Below the pieces are notes generated by a model that had not been told where the DNA came from, did no database searches, and saw only the letters and a program-made list of their open reading frames with translations. From Piromyces finnis (lineage: Eukaryota > Neocallimastigomycota > Neocallimastigomycetes > Neocallimastigales > Neocallimastigaceae), in NCBI GenBank assembly GCA_002104945.1, contig MCFH01000024.1, positions 496,001 to 560,000 of the forward strand: a stretch of 64,000 bases of DNA, given 5' to 3'. The position numbers and the translations under genes are program-made. Within the stretch, counting starts at the first letter, position 1. Each line of letters opens with the position of its first letter. Below are positions 62,584-64,000 of this stretch, piece after piece.

Positions 62584-64000
62584 GATACTTTTTACAAGAT
62601 AATATTGATCTCAATAAATCAAAATTAGGTGTAAAGAAAAAAAAAAAAAAAAAAAAAAAGAAAATTTGTTCTCTTTATATAAATTAATTTTTTTTTAATA
62701 ATTGAACTTTATAAATTAATATAAATATGGTATTAGTAATATAAAAATTTTATAATTAAAACTGACTTTAATTTAACAAAAAAAATTTAATTATTATTTA
62801 TTATATAATTATTATGGATATAAAAATTAATTATAATATTTATAAAAAAATATATATATATTGGTATTATAAATTCTTTTTATTTTTATTATATATAATT
62901 TTATATTATTATTATCGATATTATTACTCTAATTATTATTTTAATCTTTATATTTTTTTATTTTCATTATATTAATTTTGGCTTTTAGCTTTTGGCTTTC
63001 TCTATAATAATTCTGGCAATAAAAAATAATACTTATCAAAATATAGTAAAAAAAAAAAAAAAAAAACTGTCTATGCCTCTTTTTATTATATTAAAATAAT
63101 TATTGATACATAAATTAAAATTATATTAATATAAATAATAATATTATTTTATATTTATAAATTTTTATTTGTTATAAATTGTTTATTTTATTTACAATAT
63201 ATATAGATAATATATATAAATCTAAATTATATATTCATTGTATCCAATAAATTATATTGAGGATATATTATTAATTGACATTGTAAACTATATTATAATA
63301 TATTTAGAATACACTTCAATATATATTATAAAATAATGAATGGCAAAAAAGGAAAAGTTCAAAAGTTTTATTGAAAAACAAGAAATTGGCAGGTATATTA
63401 TAATAATAAATAATAACTATTTCTTTTATAGATAAAAAGACAACTAAAATAGGTTAAGAGCAAGGCATTAAAAAACAATAAATAAATGATTAATAAAAAC
63501 TATATTATTAATAATCAACATTAGTTCTCTACATCTATTATTACTATAAATTAGTATTAACAAAAAATAATTCAATCCCTTTTTTTCTTTTACACCTTCT
63601 AGACTATAAGAATTTGTTTATAAAAAAAAAAAGTTAGTAATGTATTTTACGATAACAAATAAAAAATGATGCTATAAAATATTGAAAGAAATGAAAAAAG
63701 AAACATGAATGCAATAAAAAAATTAAAATGAAATTGAATAATTGTATATAGAGAAAAATGTTTACAAATTGATTATATGTTTTGTTACATATCCCTTTTT
63801 ATGATTACAATGTAATTATAATGATTATATAGAATAATTATTCCATAAAGAATTTTTTTTAAAAAAAAAAAAGAAGATTAATTAATTCCACTTTATATCA
63901 GCTATTAACCATTACATTAAAATTAATGAGCCATATTTCAAAAGTTAATTCACAACAATTTATTACAACAAAAAACTAAAAGATTAATAAAATTCAATTT
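62584..64000. other. Intergenic to window end
   Basis: Promoter side of the Q/G/Y gene, then A/T-rich sequence with A-runs at about 62638-62659 and 63048-63066. No coding or repeat signal beyond simple tracts. Confidence 0.5.

Noticed and set aside
62369-62602. 77-codon plus-strand frame overlapping the first exon and intron of the Q/G/Y gene
   Set aside because: Leu/Phe/Tyr-rich reading of T-rich intron sequence, antisense to a well-supported splice model.

Overview
The window looks like nuclear DNA from a very AT-rich eukaryote. It has long A/T homopolymers, (TTA)n and (TA)n microsatellites, short GT-AG introns that are almost pure A/T, and proteins rich in Asn and Gln runs. A Gfd2/YDR514C-type exonuclease (a family I know from fungi), Tel2, N-myristoyltransferase, PEX5, long empty intergenic stretches and a LINE together point to an early-diverging fungus, most likely an anaerobic gut fungus (Neocallimastigomycota). 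A dictyostelid is the main alternative. Lineage is inference from composition and gene content.

Layout. 0.5-5.9 kb, minus strand: a three-exon acidic protein of unknown function, then NMT1 (8 exons, 427 aa). 6.7-9.3 kb, plus: a six-exon homologue of the animal protein C5orf34. 9.3-17.4 kb: mostly empty, with a possible 67-aa gene at 9.65 kb and a 128-aa unknown protein at 13.8 kb. 17.4-18.7 kb, plus: DEDDh exonuclease-like protein. 20.2-26.3 kb, plus: 1763-aa Asn-rich coiled-coil protein. 27.0-28.8 kb, minus: 424-aa Arg/Ser-rich protein. 29.2-33.6 kb, plus: Tel2 (15 exons, 933 aa). 34.3-37.4 kb, minus: PEX5 (10 exons, 587 aa). 38.7-39.5 kb: a dead gene. 40.3-41.8 kb, minus: a polytopic membrane protein. 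43.4 kb, plus: an intronless DUF1963/YwqG protein, possibly of bacterial origin. 45.5-53.1 kb: sparse, with two short secreted proteins, a four-helix membrane protein, gene relics and a SINE-like element. 53.5-60.2 kb: nested LINE copies. 60.8-62.6 kb, minus: a Gln/Gly/Tyr-repeat protein. 62.6-64.0 kb: empty.

Exon models were built by hand from GT-AG borders and checked for reading phase. NMT1, the exonuclease, the coiled-coil protein, the RS protein, Tel2, PEX5, the membrane protein and the Q/G/Y protein all close in frame. The C5orf34 homologue has a one-base mismatch at its second intron.

The most unusual part is the retroelement biology. A near-complete LINE (54293-60128, minus strand) sits inside an older, internally deleted copy of the same family and is flanked by a perfect 30-bp target-site duplication. 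That older copy lies beside a still older fragment. The young LINE starts exactly at the edge of an array of about 120-bp monomers with palindromic cores. A second, short element at 45.88-46.66 kb has the same plan: a triplicated 110-bp head with tRNA-like A and B boxes, a leader sharing a consensus splice donor with the LINE, a tail matching the LINE's coding end, and poly(A). It looks like a SINE or deletion derivative mobilised by a related LINE.
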